The position numbers and the translations under genes are program-made. Shown in pieces: positions 41,643 through 50,069 of a DNA stretch of 64,000 bases (the first letter of the stretch is position 1; each line of letters opens with the position of its first letter). The stretch comes from Aliivibrio_A sp016764915 (GTDB lineage Bacteria > Pseudomonadota > Gammaproteobacteria > Enterobacterales > Vibrionaceae): assembly GCA_965224595.1 (NCBI GenBank), contig OZ245058.1:558001-622000 (forward strand). The letters are read 5' to 3'. The notes beneath the pieces were generated by a model that had not been told where the DNA came from, ran no database searches, and worked only from the letters and a program-made list of their open reading frames with translations.

Positions 41643-43163
41643 ATGATTTATGCTCAACCAGGAACAGCGGATTCAATTGTTAACTTTAAACCTCAATATG
41701 AAAACTACATTGGCGGTCAATGGGTTGCACCCGTTGATGGTGAATATTTTGAAAATAGCTCTCCAGTAAACGGACAGTTTTTTTGCAAAATACCGGCATC
41801 GAATGAAAAGGACATTAATCTTGCGCTTGATGCCGCACACGCTGCAAGAGCGGCATGGGGAACGACTTCTGTAACAGAACGGTCTAACACGCTGCTAAAA
41901 ATAGCGGATCGTATTGAGCAGAATATCGAGACGTTAGCGCTGGTTGAAACTTGGGATAATGGCAAAGGAATTCGAGAGACACTTGCCGCAGATCTGCCAT
42001 TGGTGGTTGACCATTTTCGCTACTTTGCGGGTTGTTTACGTTCGCAAGAGGGCAGTGCTGCTGAGTTAGATGCAAATACTGCAGCGTACCACTTCCCTGA
42101 ACCTGTTGGAGTGGTTGGTCAGATAATTCCTTGGAATTTTCCAATGTTGATGGCCGCCTGGAAATTGGCTCCAGCAATGGCAGCGGGTTGCTGTGTGGTG
42201 TTGAAACCTGCTGAGCAGACCCCTGCATCTATTTTAGTATTAATGGAAGTGATAGGCGATCTGATCCCACCCGGCGTGATTAATGTGGTTAACGGCTATG
42301 GGTCAGAGGCAGGTCAAGCCTTAGCCACCAGTAAGCGTATTGCCAAATTGGCTTTTACTGGTTCAACTCAAGTGGGGCATCACATCTTAAAGTGTGCCGC
42401 TGAGAATTTAATCCCATCTACGGTCGAGCTGGGAGGGAAATCGCCAAATGTCTATTTTAAAGATATTATGGATCATGAAGATGAGTACTTGGATAAGTGT
42501 GTTGAGGGGATGCTGCTGGCTTTCTTTAATCAAGGTGAAGTGTGTACTTGTCCATCAAGAGTGCTGATCCATGAAGATATTTATGATGCATTCATCGCTA
42601 AAGTAATCGAGCGTGCAAAAACCATCAAACAGGGTAATCCGTTGGATACCGATACTCAAGTGGGCGCACAAGCATCCAGTGAGCAGTTTGATAAGATAAT
42701 GAGTTATATGGAAATTGGTAAACAAGAGGGTGCTGAGTTATTAATCGGAGGTGAAGTTGCAAAACTTGATGATGATTTAAACGGCGGATTCTATATACAG
42801 CCAACGATGTTTAAAGGTAATAATAAAATGAGAATCTTCCAAGAGGAGATCTTTGGACCCGTCATCGCGGTAACCACCTTTAAAGACAACGAGGAAGCTC
42901 TGGCGATTGCTAATGATACTGAATTTGGTCTTGGAGCGGGTGTATGGACACGAGATACCAATCTTGCCTATAAAGCATCGCGAACCATAGAGGCTGGTCG
43001 TATTTGGGTTAACTGTTACCATGCATACCCTGCACACGCAGCGTTTGGTGGTTATAAAAAATCAGGTATTGGTCGCGAAACGCATAAGATGATGCTTGAT
43101 CACTATCAAAATACGAAAAATGTCTTAGTCAGTTACGATATTAATCCACTCGGTTTCTTTTAA
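41643..43163 (+). CDS. aldB: NAD-dependent aldehyde dehydrogenase, AldB/ExaC type
   Basis: A 506-residue enzyme of the class oxidising acetaldehyde and similar aldehydes. Visible are the NAD-binding IIPWNFP and FTGSTQVG, the general base Glu262 in VELGGKSPN and the nucleophile Cys301 in FFNQGEVCTCPSR (Cys303 is adjacent). The PAHAAFGGYKKSGIGRETH C-terminal block is typical. It has AAGGAAGA as ribosome site, a sigma-54 promoter, and a divergent AcoR-like activator gene. A terminator hairpin follows. Confidence 0.92.
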   Translation: MIYAQPGTADSIVNFKPQYENYIGGQWVAPVDGEYFENSSPVNGQFFCKIPASNEKDINLALDAAHAARAAWGTTSVTERSNTLLKIADRIEQNIETLALVETWDNGKGIRETLAADLPLVVDHFRYFAGCLRSQEGSAAELDANTAAYHFPEPVGVVGQIIPWNFPMLMAAWKLAPAMAAGCCVVLKPAEQTPASILVLMEVIGDLIPPGVINVVNGYGSEAGQALATSKRIAKLAFTGSTQVGHHILKCAAENLIPSTVELGGKSPNVYFKDIMDHEDEYLDKCVEGMLLAFFNQGEVCTCPSRVLIHEDIYDAFIAKVIERAKTIKQGNPLDTDTQVGAQASSEQFDKIMSYMEIGKQEGAELLIGGEVAKLDDDLNGGFYIQPTMFKGNNKMRIFQEEIFGPVIAVTTFKDNEEALAIANDTEFGLGAGVWTRDTNLAYKASRTIEAGRIWVNCYHAYPAHAAFGGYKKSGIGRETHKMMLDHYQNTKNVLVSYDINPLGFF

Positions 43164-43185
43164 GATCTAACATGTAAGAACCAAT

Positions 43186-43223
43186 AGTGCAGTAGGAGAG
43201 GATAATAACTCCCCTACTGTACT
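43186..43223. terminator. Stem-loop between aldB and mnmC
   Basis: A 15-base stem (AGTGCAGTAGGAGAG with CTCCCCTACTGTACT, one mismatch, one G-U) and loop GATAATAA. It lies between two convergent genes, 22 bases after the aldB stop. T-runs are short on both sides. Confidence 0.7.
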
Positions 43224-43230
43224 GGATTCT

Positions 43231-45249
43231 TTAAAGAGAGACGATCGCTTTCCCTTTGAGCAGTTTTCTCACCCACATTCTTCCTGGGTGCAATGCTTCA
43301 ATGACCGCCAGTGGCAGAGGCATCGGGTCCCCACATATTTGTGATGCCAACATTTCACCTAACAGTGGTGCTGAGCTTAACCCACGAGAGCCCAATCCTA
43401 CTAACGCGTATAATCCCTGATAAACGGGTACATTGTCAGCGTTGGTTTGGTTGTTTTGCAAATCACCGTACTGCTCTAACAAGTCATCAAATCGACATAC
43501 ATTACCAACAAAAGGCATGTGATCACGACTGGCACAACGGATGCTGACTCGAGCTTGATGAGTTGAGGTATCCACATCTTGCACCCACTTTGCATTGGGT
43601 ATGCACTTCTCAAGCCGCTGTTGATTATCACGCTGATCTTTATCTGATAAATCCAATGTCAGATCAAAGCGATCATAGCTGGCCCCAATACAGTGACTCT
43701 GGCTATGAAGGTTTACTGGAGTAAGGTAACCGTCATAACACAATACAGTTTTAATTTGAGTGAGTGCGGCTGTAGTGTCAATGTGACTTACTTGTCCACG
43801 GACGGGAGTTCCGGGTATCTTTTTACTCTGCTCAAACTGTCCCACTTGATGACCATTAGCGACAACGGCAATGGCGTGCTGATACCGTTTGCCATGGCTA
43901 TCTTCTACTGTCCAGTGATCATCGTGTTGGGTAAGCTTGGTAATGTCGCAGTTATAAACAACCGAGAAGTAGTCTGATTTTTCCAGTTCACTAAATAGCC
44001 CTTGGGTTAATTGCTGCGGGCATAACCAGCCACCGAGTGGGTAGTGAATGCTGTTCATATTGCACTCAACACCGGAGGTTTGATTGGTCTGTACTCTGTT
44101 TAATGTAGTGACCAGTTCTTGACTAAATCCTTTGGCGATAATGGTATCGTTCTTGCGGGCTGATTTTTCATCCCATGACAGTTGAGTCACACCGCACCAA
44201 TCATGGTCAAATTCAACATGATGAACGGCTTGTTGATAATACTGTTTTGCATAGACAAATGCAGGAGCAAAAAAGCGGGCTAAAGTGTCTAAGTCACCAT
44301 GAAGCAATGGATAGAGGGCCCCCTGTTTATTTCCAGACGCCCCCATTGCGCTTTGGTTATCTTTGCAATAAAGTGTGACACGTTTTTTTCTGCGAATAAG
44401 CGCTTGTGCAAGAGTTGCACTGGCCACTCCCCCTCCAATAATAGCGATGTCATCACTGTTTTCTGTACAGGTAACAGCGAACCATGGTTGATGATTCGCA
44501 GTGTGAGTCCGCTTTAGCAGAGTGCCTGCTATCATTTCACGCTTAGTACCGAATCCTTTGACTTTTGTCATCTCAAAGCCGGCTTCAATCAGTCCACGAC
44601 GAACAAAACCTGCGGCGGTAAAGGTGGCACAACTGCAATGTTCTTTAGCTAGTGAAGCCATATTGTCAAAAAGTGATTGATTCCACATTTCTGGGTTTTT
44701 ACTTGGAGCAAAACCATCAAGGAACCACGCATCCACGACACCAGAGTCATTCATCCATACCTGTGGCATACAATCTTTGATATCACCAAACCAGAGGTCG
44801 AGAGTGATTAACCCATCTTCTAAAATAACACGTTGGCAATCAGCAACTGCGATCGGGTAGTTGTCACGTAGCTCTTCGGCTAATTCGGCCAGTTCAGGCC
44901 AAGAGTGGTGCGCTTTTTCTAGATCTGCCTTAGTGATGGGAAATTTTTCAAAGCTGATAAAATGCAACTCTTGCAGGTCGGCATCAGGGTATTCATTTCG
45001 AAACTGTTTGAATTGTTGCCAAGCGGCTAAAAAATTCAGACCCGTACCAAAGCCTGTTTCGGCTATGGTAAAGCGCCGTTCATCACATTGAGGCCAACGT
45101 TCAATGAGATTATTTTGCTGAATAAATACGTAACGGGCTTCTTCTAACCCATTGGTGTTTGAGAAATAAACATCATCGAAGTTGTTTGAAACAGGGGTGC
45201 CTATCTCATTCCAGTCTAAAATAGCGTTTTTAATGATGTGTTTAGACAC
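43231..45249 (-). CDS. mnmC: tRNA modification bifunctional protein MnmC
   Basis: A 672-residue two-domain enzyme completing mnm5s2U at the tRNA wobble position. The N-terminal methyltransferase domain (about 1-240) has the SAM-binding ETGFGTGLNFLAAW and the DAWFLDGFAPSKNPEMW motif. The C-terminal FAD oxidoreductase domain (about 265-660) opens with IAIIGGGVASATLAQAL and contains LVGLGSRGLSSAPLLGE. Length as in E. coli. It is divergent from fabB, as expected for this backbone. Confidence 0.96.
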   Translation of the reverse strand: MSKHIIKNAILDWNEIGTPVSNNFDDVYFSNTNGLEEARYVFIQQNNLIERWPQCDERRFTIAETGFGTGLNFLAAWQQFKQFRNEYPDADLQELHFISFEKFPITKADLEKAHHSWPELAELAEELRDNYPIAVADCQRVILEDGLITLDLWFGDIKDCMPQVWMNDSGVVDAWFLDGFAPSKNPEMWNQSLFDNMASLAKEHCSCATFTAAGFVRRGLIEAGFEMTKVKGFGTKREMIAGTLLKRTHTANHQPWFAVTCTENSDDIAIIGGGVASATLAQALIRRKKRVTLYCKDNQSAMGASGNKQGALYPLLHGDLDTLARFFAPAFVYAKQYYQQAVHHVEFDHDWCGVTQLSWDEKSARKNDTIIAKGFSQELVTTLNRVQTNQTSGVECNMNSIHYPLGGWLCPQQLTQGLFSELEKSDYFSVVYNCDITKLTQHDDHWTVEDSHGKRYQHAIAVVANGHQVGQFEQSKKIPGTPVRGQVSHIDTTAALTQIKTVLCYDGYLTPVNLHSQSHCIGASYDRFDLTLDLSDKDQRDNQQRLEKCIPNAKWVQDVDTSTHQARVSIRCASRDHMPFVGNVCRFDDLLEQYGDLQNNQTNADNVPVYQGLYALVGLGSRGLSSAPLLGEMLASQICGDPMPLPLAVIEALHPGRMWVRKLLKGKAIVSL

Positions 45250-45308
45250 AGAAACCTCGGCATAGAGTCAATTTATAGTTAGTTTTGGCCAGATTGTACC
45301 TAGATATT

Positions 45309-45325
45309 GGAAAGCTGACCACTTT
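45309..45325. promoter_or_regulatory. Possible FadR activator site of fabB
   Basis: The minus strand reads AAAGTGGTCAGCTTTCC, holding the TGGTCNG core of FadR sites. If the -10 is TATTAT at 45342-45347, the site is centred near -37, close to where FadR activates fabB in E. coli. The right half is poor. Confidence 0.4.
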
Positions 45326-45377
45326 CGGTGTATAAGTTCTGTATTATCTTTACGATCTATGAATATAGGAAAAAATC

Positions 45378-46589
45378 ATGAAAAGAGCCGTTATTACGGG
45401 CATGGGGATCGTTTCTAGTATCGGTAATAATGCCGAAGAAGTACTCGAGTCTCTAAAAACAGGTAAATCAGGAATTACTCATTCACAGCAGTTTGCCGAC
45501 AAAGGTCTTCGCAGCAACGTGTGGGGTGATTTAAAAATGGATCCGATGGAGCACATTGATCGTAAGATTAAACGTTTCATGGGTGATGCCGCAGCTTATG
45601 CTTACCTCTCAATGGAGCAGGCAATTGCAGATTCTGGTTTAACTGAAGATCAAGTTTCAAACGACCGTACTGGCATCGTTGCCGGTTCTGGTGGTGCCTC
45701 TTCATTCAACCAGTATAACGCAGTGGCTACTTTAGAGAGCCGTGGTGTGAAACGTGTTGGCCCATACATGGTCCCCCGTACTATGTCGTCAACGGTTTCT
45801 GCGTGTTTGGCCACTCCGTTTAAAATCCGCGGCGTAAACTATTCAATGAGTTCTGCATGTGCGACATCAGCACACTGTATTGGTCATGCGATGGAGTTGA
45901 TCCAACTCGGTAAGCAAGATGTTGTTTTTGCGGGTGGTGGTGAAGAGCTTGATTGGTCTCTAACGATGATGTTTGATGCCATGGGCGCGTTGTCGACTAA
46001 ATATAATGATGATCCTACTAAAGCTTCTCGTACCTATGATGCAGACCGTGACGGTTTTGTTATCTCCGGTGGTGGTGGCATGATGGTCATTGAAGAGCTT
46101 GAGCATGCATTGGCTCGTGGCGCAAAAATTTACGGAGAGATTGTAGGTTATGGTGCAACTTCCGATGGTTATGACATGGTAGCACCATCGGGTGAAGGCG
46201 CAGTGCGTTGCATGAAGATGGCAATGCAAGACGTGGATCGTGTGGATTATGTTAATACACACGGCACATCAACACCTGTTGGTGATGTTAAAGAGTTAGG
46301 AGCTATTCAACAGCTATTCGCACAAGACTGTCCTGCGATTTCGGCAACTAAAGCGATGACAGGTCACTCACTTGGCGCAGCCGGTGTACATGAAGCTATC
46401 TATTCTACGCTGATGCTAGACAACAACTTTATTGCACCAAGCATTAATATTGGAACACTAGACGAAGCGGGTAAAGGTTTGGATATTGTCACTGAAATGC
46501 GTGAACAAGAACTCACGACGGTGATGTCCAATAGTTTCGGTTTTGGCGGAACAAATGCCACATTGGTGATTAAAAAATACCAAGCGTAG
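45378..46589 (+). CDS. fabB: 3-oxoacyl-ACP synthase I FabB
   Basis: A 403-residue beta-ketoacyl-ACP synthase needed for chain elongation and unsaturated fatty acid synthesis. Catalytic Cys161 is in SSACATSAHCIG, and the two histidines are in VNTHGTSTPVGD and MTGHSLGAAG. The C-terminal NSFGFGGTNATLV loop is conserved. AGGAAAAA lies before the ATG. A strong terminator follows 22 bases after the stop, giving a short 3' UTR of the type that releases the small RNA FarS in V. cholerae. Confidence 0.97.
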   Translation: MKRAVITGMGIVSSIGNNAEEVLESLKTGKSGITHSQQFADKGLRSNVWGDLKMDPMEHIDRKIKRFMGDAAAYAYLSMEQAIADSGLTEDQVSNDRTGIVAGSGGASSFNQYNAVATLESRGVKRVGPYMVPRTMSSTVSACLATPFKIRGVNYSMSSACATSAHCIGHAMELIQLGKQDVVFAGGGEELDWSLTMMFDAMGALSTKYNDDPTKASRTYDADRDGFVISGGGGMMVIEELEHALARGAKIYGEIVGYGATSDGYDMVAPSGEGAVRCMKMAMQDVDRVDYVNTHGTSTPVGDVKELGAIQQLFAQDCPAISATKAMTGHSLGAAGVHEAIYSTLMLDNNFIAPSINIGTLDEAGKGLDIVTEMREQELTTVMSNSFGFGGTNATLVIKKYQA

Positions 46590-46611
46590 TTACCGCAATG
46601 AAAACGAAACA

Positions 46612-46638
46612 GGCGCTTGATTCAAGCGCCTTTTTTTT
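46612..46638 (+). terminator. Terminator after fabB
   Basis: GGCGCTTG, loop ATT, CAAGCGCC followed by eight T. It ends the fabB transcript and would form the 3' end of any FarS-like RNA processed from it. Confidence 0.92.
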
Positions 46639-46656
46639 GATAACAGACAGAATAGT

Positions 46657-47676
46657 TTACGGCAATAACCACTGCGTTTTAGTCGACTTTGATATTACCC
46701 AACTGCTCATCAATGACGCACCTCCTGCAATAATGATCCACAATGGAATAACCCAACCAGGATGCCCCTCAAACCAGCCATAACTTTTCATTGGCCATAA
46801 AAATATTGGATGAAGTAAGTAGATGCCTAAACTGTGTTTACTGATAAAACTCACCCTAGTTTTGATGTTTTCAGGCAGTAAATCAGCAAAATAGCGGCAC
46901 AGTGCAAACACCAGAGCGGCGGCTAATACTGTATTCAGAGTTTTGTAAGACAACCATCGCTGTACGGTGTATCCACTCGCATCAATGCTTAATGAGATAA
47001 CTGAGTAGACCGTGAGCCCCAGCGCTGCAGCGCCGAGGGATACGATGACGAGTGTAGACTTGGCTGCTGTTGGCACTTTTTGATAGAGTACATAACCTAG
47101 CAACAAGTAGCCACTGTAGAGCCAGAGGTTTGAGCTCCAAAACCCATCAACTCCTTTAAGCAGATAGATCAATGTTGATATTAACCATAATCCTAAAAGT
47201 GCATAGAGAGCTAAGTTATCGTAACGTCTTACTAAGATTTGAAAAAAAGGAATGACAAAATAGAGAGGTAAAAAATAGTAGAAAAACCCGAGATGATAGT
47301 AGGTTTCGTGTTCAGGCATCGCTTTAAGTGTTGATATAGCAATAGTAGAGCTGAATCCATCCACTGAGACACCAGAAAAAAAGGCATAAAAACAGGACCA
47401 AACTAAAAATGGGATCAACACTTTACCAAAACGACGTTGAAGATAGCTTCTTGGTTCAAATTGACGTTGGTCACTGAGCATTAGAGCCCCTGTGATCAGG
47501 ATGAACACCGGTACCGCCCAGCGACTCAAGCTATTGACCGAGACAGCTGTAGCCCATTGATCAAATGGAATATCACCGTATAAGTGGCGATATGGTGCTA
47601 AAACATGAATGGCAATGACAGCAATCGCTGCGATACAACGCATTAAGTCGAAGAAAAACACTCTCTCTTTATTCAT
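46657..47676 (-). CDS. Acyltransferase family 3 membrane protein
   Basis: A 339-residue protein with about ten membrane helices and the AT3 family pattern: FFFDLMRCIAAIAVIAIHVLAPY at the start, with the conserved histidine, followed by WAVPVFILITGALML. Such proteins O-acylate sugars of surface polysaccharides. I chose the ATG at 47676 (AGGAGT 5 bases before it) over a longer frame from 47709. It is convergent with fabB, has no sugar-biosynthesis neighbours, and the substrate is unknown. Confidence 0.85.
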   Translation of the reverse strand: MNKERVFFFDLMRCIAAIAVIAIHVLAPYRHLYGDIPFDQWATAVSVNSLSRWAVPVFILITGALMLSDQRQFEPRSYLQRRFGKVLIPFLVWSCFYAFFSGVSVDGFSSTIAISTLKAMPEHETYYHLGFFYYFLPLYFVIPFFQILVRRYDNLALYALLGLWLISTLIYLLKGVDGFWSSNLWLYSGYLLLGYVLYQKVPTAAKSTLVIVSLGAAALGLTVYSVISLSIDASGYTVQRWLSYKTLNTVLAAALVFALCRYFADLLPENIKTRVSFISKHSLGIYLLHPIFLWPMKSYGWFEGHPGWVIPLWIIIAGGASLMSSWVISKSTKTQWLLP

Positions 47677-47769
47677 GGTCACTCCTAGTCCTCTTTCTAT
47701 TAAGTACACTTAGGCAGTATGATAGGTGCAATAAAGCACTCTGTGAACAGTAACTTAATTGGTAAGACG

Positions 47770-48915
47770 ATGAAAATTGTAATTGATGAAAATATGCCAT
47801 ACGCACTTGAGCTATTTAGCGACATTGGCGATGTTATTGTTAAGTCAGGTCGAGATTTAAACGCCGATGATCTGATTGATGTTGATGCCTTGATGATTCG
47901 TTCGGTAACAAAAGTGGATGAGGCGTTGTTAAAAAAAGCAAATCGATTGGCTTTTGTGGGTACCGCTACAGCAGGTATGGACCATGTGGATCAAACATTA
48001 TTGCAGCAAAAAGGCATTTTTTTTACCGCCGCCCCTGGGTGCAATAAAGTTGGCGTTGCTGAATATGTATTAAGTTGTTTAATGGTACTAGCGCAGCAGC
48101 AGGGTTTTTCCATATTTGATAAAACGGTGGGTATTGTTGGAGCAGGGCAAGTAGGCAGTTATCTTGCTCAATGTCTCGATGCCCTCAATATTACCTATTT
48201 TCTTAATGACCCGATCAAAGAGAGTGAAGGGGACCCGCGTCAGTTCACTGAGTTACCCGAACTGTTACAACAAGCGGATGTTATCTCTTTGCATACTCCA
48301 ATATCCTATACTGGGAAGCATGCGACGCACCACTTGATTGATACCGCGCAATTAGACAGCCTAAGAGCTGACCAAATTCTGATTAATGCTGCAAGAGGCC
48401 CAGTGGTGAATAATCAAGCGTTAAAACAACGTTTAGAACTGGCAGATGGTTTTAGCGCTGTTTTGGATGTGTTTGAGTTTGAGCCTGAAGTGGACCTAGA
48501 ATTATTACCTCTGCTCTCTTTTGCCACCCCGCATATTGCAGGTTACGGTCTTGAAGGAAAAGCTCGAGGCACCACTATGATTTTTAACGCTTATTGCTCT
48601 TTTTTAAATTTAGAGACAAGGGTTGAAGCATCCAGCTTGCTGCCCATTGCACCGATCCCTGATATTAGGGTAAATGGTCCTTGGGACGAAGCAGTACTGC
48701 ACAATTTGATTCAGTTGATTTATGATGTACGCAAAGACGACGCTCTCTTTCGCCGTCAAATAGGCCAACAAGGATCATTTGATGCGATGCGTAAAGCATA
48801 TTGGGACCGAAGAGAGTATAGTGCAGTTACTGTTGTTGGTGATGCAGAGAGCAATTTAACATCATTAGCAGATTTAGGATTTACAACCGAGGACACCCAT
48901 GAGTCAAGAATTTGA
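47770..48915 (+). CDS. pdxB: Erythronate-4-phosphate dehydrogenase PdxB
   Basis: A 381-residue NAD-dependent dehydrogenase in pyridoxal phosphate synthesis. It has the MKIVIDENMPYA N-terminus, the TATAGMDHVD motif, the NAD-binding GIVGAGQVGSYLA, the catalytic arginine in NAARGPVV and the C-terminal PdxB dimerisation domain. I chose the ATG at 47770 by homology; the frame is open 51 bases upstream. It overlaps the next gene by 17 bases. Confidence 0.95.
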   Translation: MKIVIDENMPYALELFSDIGDVIVKSGRDLNADDLIDVDALMIRSVTKVDEALLKKANRLAFVGTATAGMDHVDQTLLQQKGIFFTAAPGCNKVGVAEYVLSCLMVLAQQQGFSIFDKTVGIVGAGQVGSYLAQCLDALNITYFLNDPIKESEGDPRQFTELPELLQQADVISLHTPISYTGKHATHHLIDTAQLDSLRADQILINAARGPVVNNQALKQRLELADGFSAVLDVFEFEPEVDLELLPLLSFATPHIAGYGLEGKARGTTMIFNAYCSFLNLETRVEASSLLPIAPIPDIRVNGPWDEAVLHNLIQLIYDVRKDDALFRRQIGQQGSFDAMRKAYWDRREYSAVTVVGDAESNLTSLADLGFTTEDTHESRI

Positions 48916-49912
48916 TATTGCCATACTCGGCGCAACTGGCGCTGTAGGCAGAACAATTATCGACGTTTTAGCCGAACGTAATTTCCCTGTTCGCAATTTA
49001 TACTTACTGGCTAGTGAAAGCAGCGAAGGGACCATAATTCGATTTAATGGAAAATCGGTACGAGTACAAAAAGTTGAAGATTTTGACTGGTCCCAAGTTC
49101 AAATAGCGATGTTTTCGGCGGGTAGTGCTCTTTCAGAGCGTTGGGCACCAATTGCTGCTGACGAAGGTGTGGTGGTTATTGATAACACTTCTTGCTTCCG
49201 TAATGATGTTGATGTTCCATTAGTCGTGCCAGAAGTGAATCCAGAGGCGATTGCGGATTTTAGAAATCGAAATATCATTGCGAACCCAAATTGTTCAACC
49301 ATCCAGATGTTAGTCGCCATAAAACCAATTTATGACGCGGTTGGGATCGATCGTATTAATGTGTCCACTTACCAATCAGTATCAGGTTCGGGTAAAGCGG
49401 GCATTGATGAGCTAGCTGGACAAACGGCAAAATTGTTAAGTGGACTGCCTGCTGAAAATAAAGCCTATGACAAACAAATTGCCTTTAACTGTCTGCCACA
49501 TATTGACGAATTTATGGATAATGGCTACACCAGAGAAGAGATGAAAATGGTGTGGGAGACACAGAAAATACTAGGTGATCAATCGGTTACGGTTAATCCG
49601 ACCTGTGTTCGTGTTCCTGTGTTTTACGGACATGCAGAAGCGGTTCACATTGAAACCAGTGCGCCGATTGACGCTGAAGAGGTGGTTCGTTTGTTAGAAG
49701 CATCTGAAGGCATTGAAGTATTCAAGAACAATGAATATCCAACTCAAGTTGAAGATGCAACAGGCAAAGATCACGTTATGGTATCAAGGATTCGTCAAGA
49801 TATTAGCCATCCGACAGGAATAAATATGTGGGTAGTTGCAGATAATGTACGTAAAGGTGCCGCAACCAATACTGTGCAAATTGCTGAAGTACTAATTCGA
49901 GATTACTTTTGA
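48899..49912 (+). CDS. Aspartate-semialdehyde dehydrogenase-type protein (Usg/Asd2)
   Basis: A 337-residue protein of the ASADH family. The NADP-binding GATGAVGR, the catalytic Cys in ANPNCSTIQM and the histidine region VNPTCVRVPVFYGHAEAVH are present, so catalytic activity is plausible. By position (pdxB-usg-truA order) it is the Usg orthologue of E. coli. Vibrio is known to have a second active ASADH of this type, so asd2 is an alternative name. It overlaps pdxB by 17 bases and is followed by a terminator. Confidence 0.85.
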   Translation: MSQEFDIAILGATGAVGRTIIDVLAERNFPVRNLYLLASESSEGTIIRFNGKSVRVQKVEDFDWSQVQIAMFSAGSALSERWAPIAADEGVVVIDNTSCFRNDVDVPLVVPEVNPEAIADFRNRNIIANPNCSTIQMLVAIKPIYDAVGIDRINVSTYQSVSGSGKAGIDELAGQTAKLLSGLPAENKAYDKQIAFNCLPHIDEFMDNGYTREEMKMVWETQKILGDQSVTVNPTCVRVPVFYGHAEAVHIETSAPIDAEEVVRLLEASEGIEVFKNNEYPTQVEDATGKDHVMVSRIRQDISHPTGINMWVVADNVRKGAATNTVQIAEVLIRDYF

Positions 49913-49930
49913 TTTCTAACACATAAATAG

Positions 49931-49968
49931 AAAAAATGCTCTAAGTAACTCTTAGGGCTTTTTTTTTA
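49931..49968 (+). terminator. Terminator after the ASADH gene
   Basis: GCTCTAAG, loop TAACT, CTTAGGGC (one G-U) with an A-run before and ten T after. Confidence 0.9.
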
Positions 49969-50069
49969 TTGATTACATTACACATTTTTGAATCAAAGCT
50001 ACAGTATTGTGGCCATTATCCGATATAGTTTATAGATCATCATTTTATTTGCAGATAGAGGCATCACTA

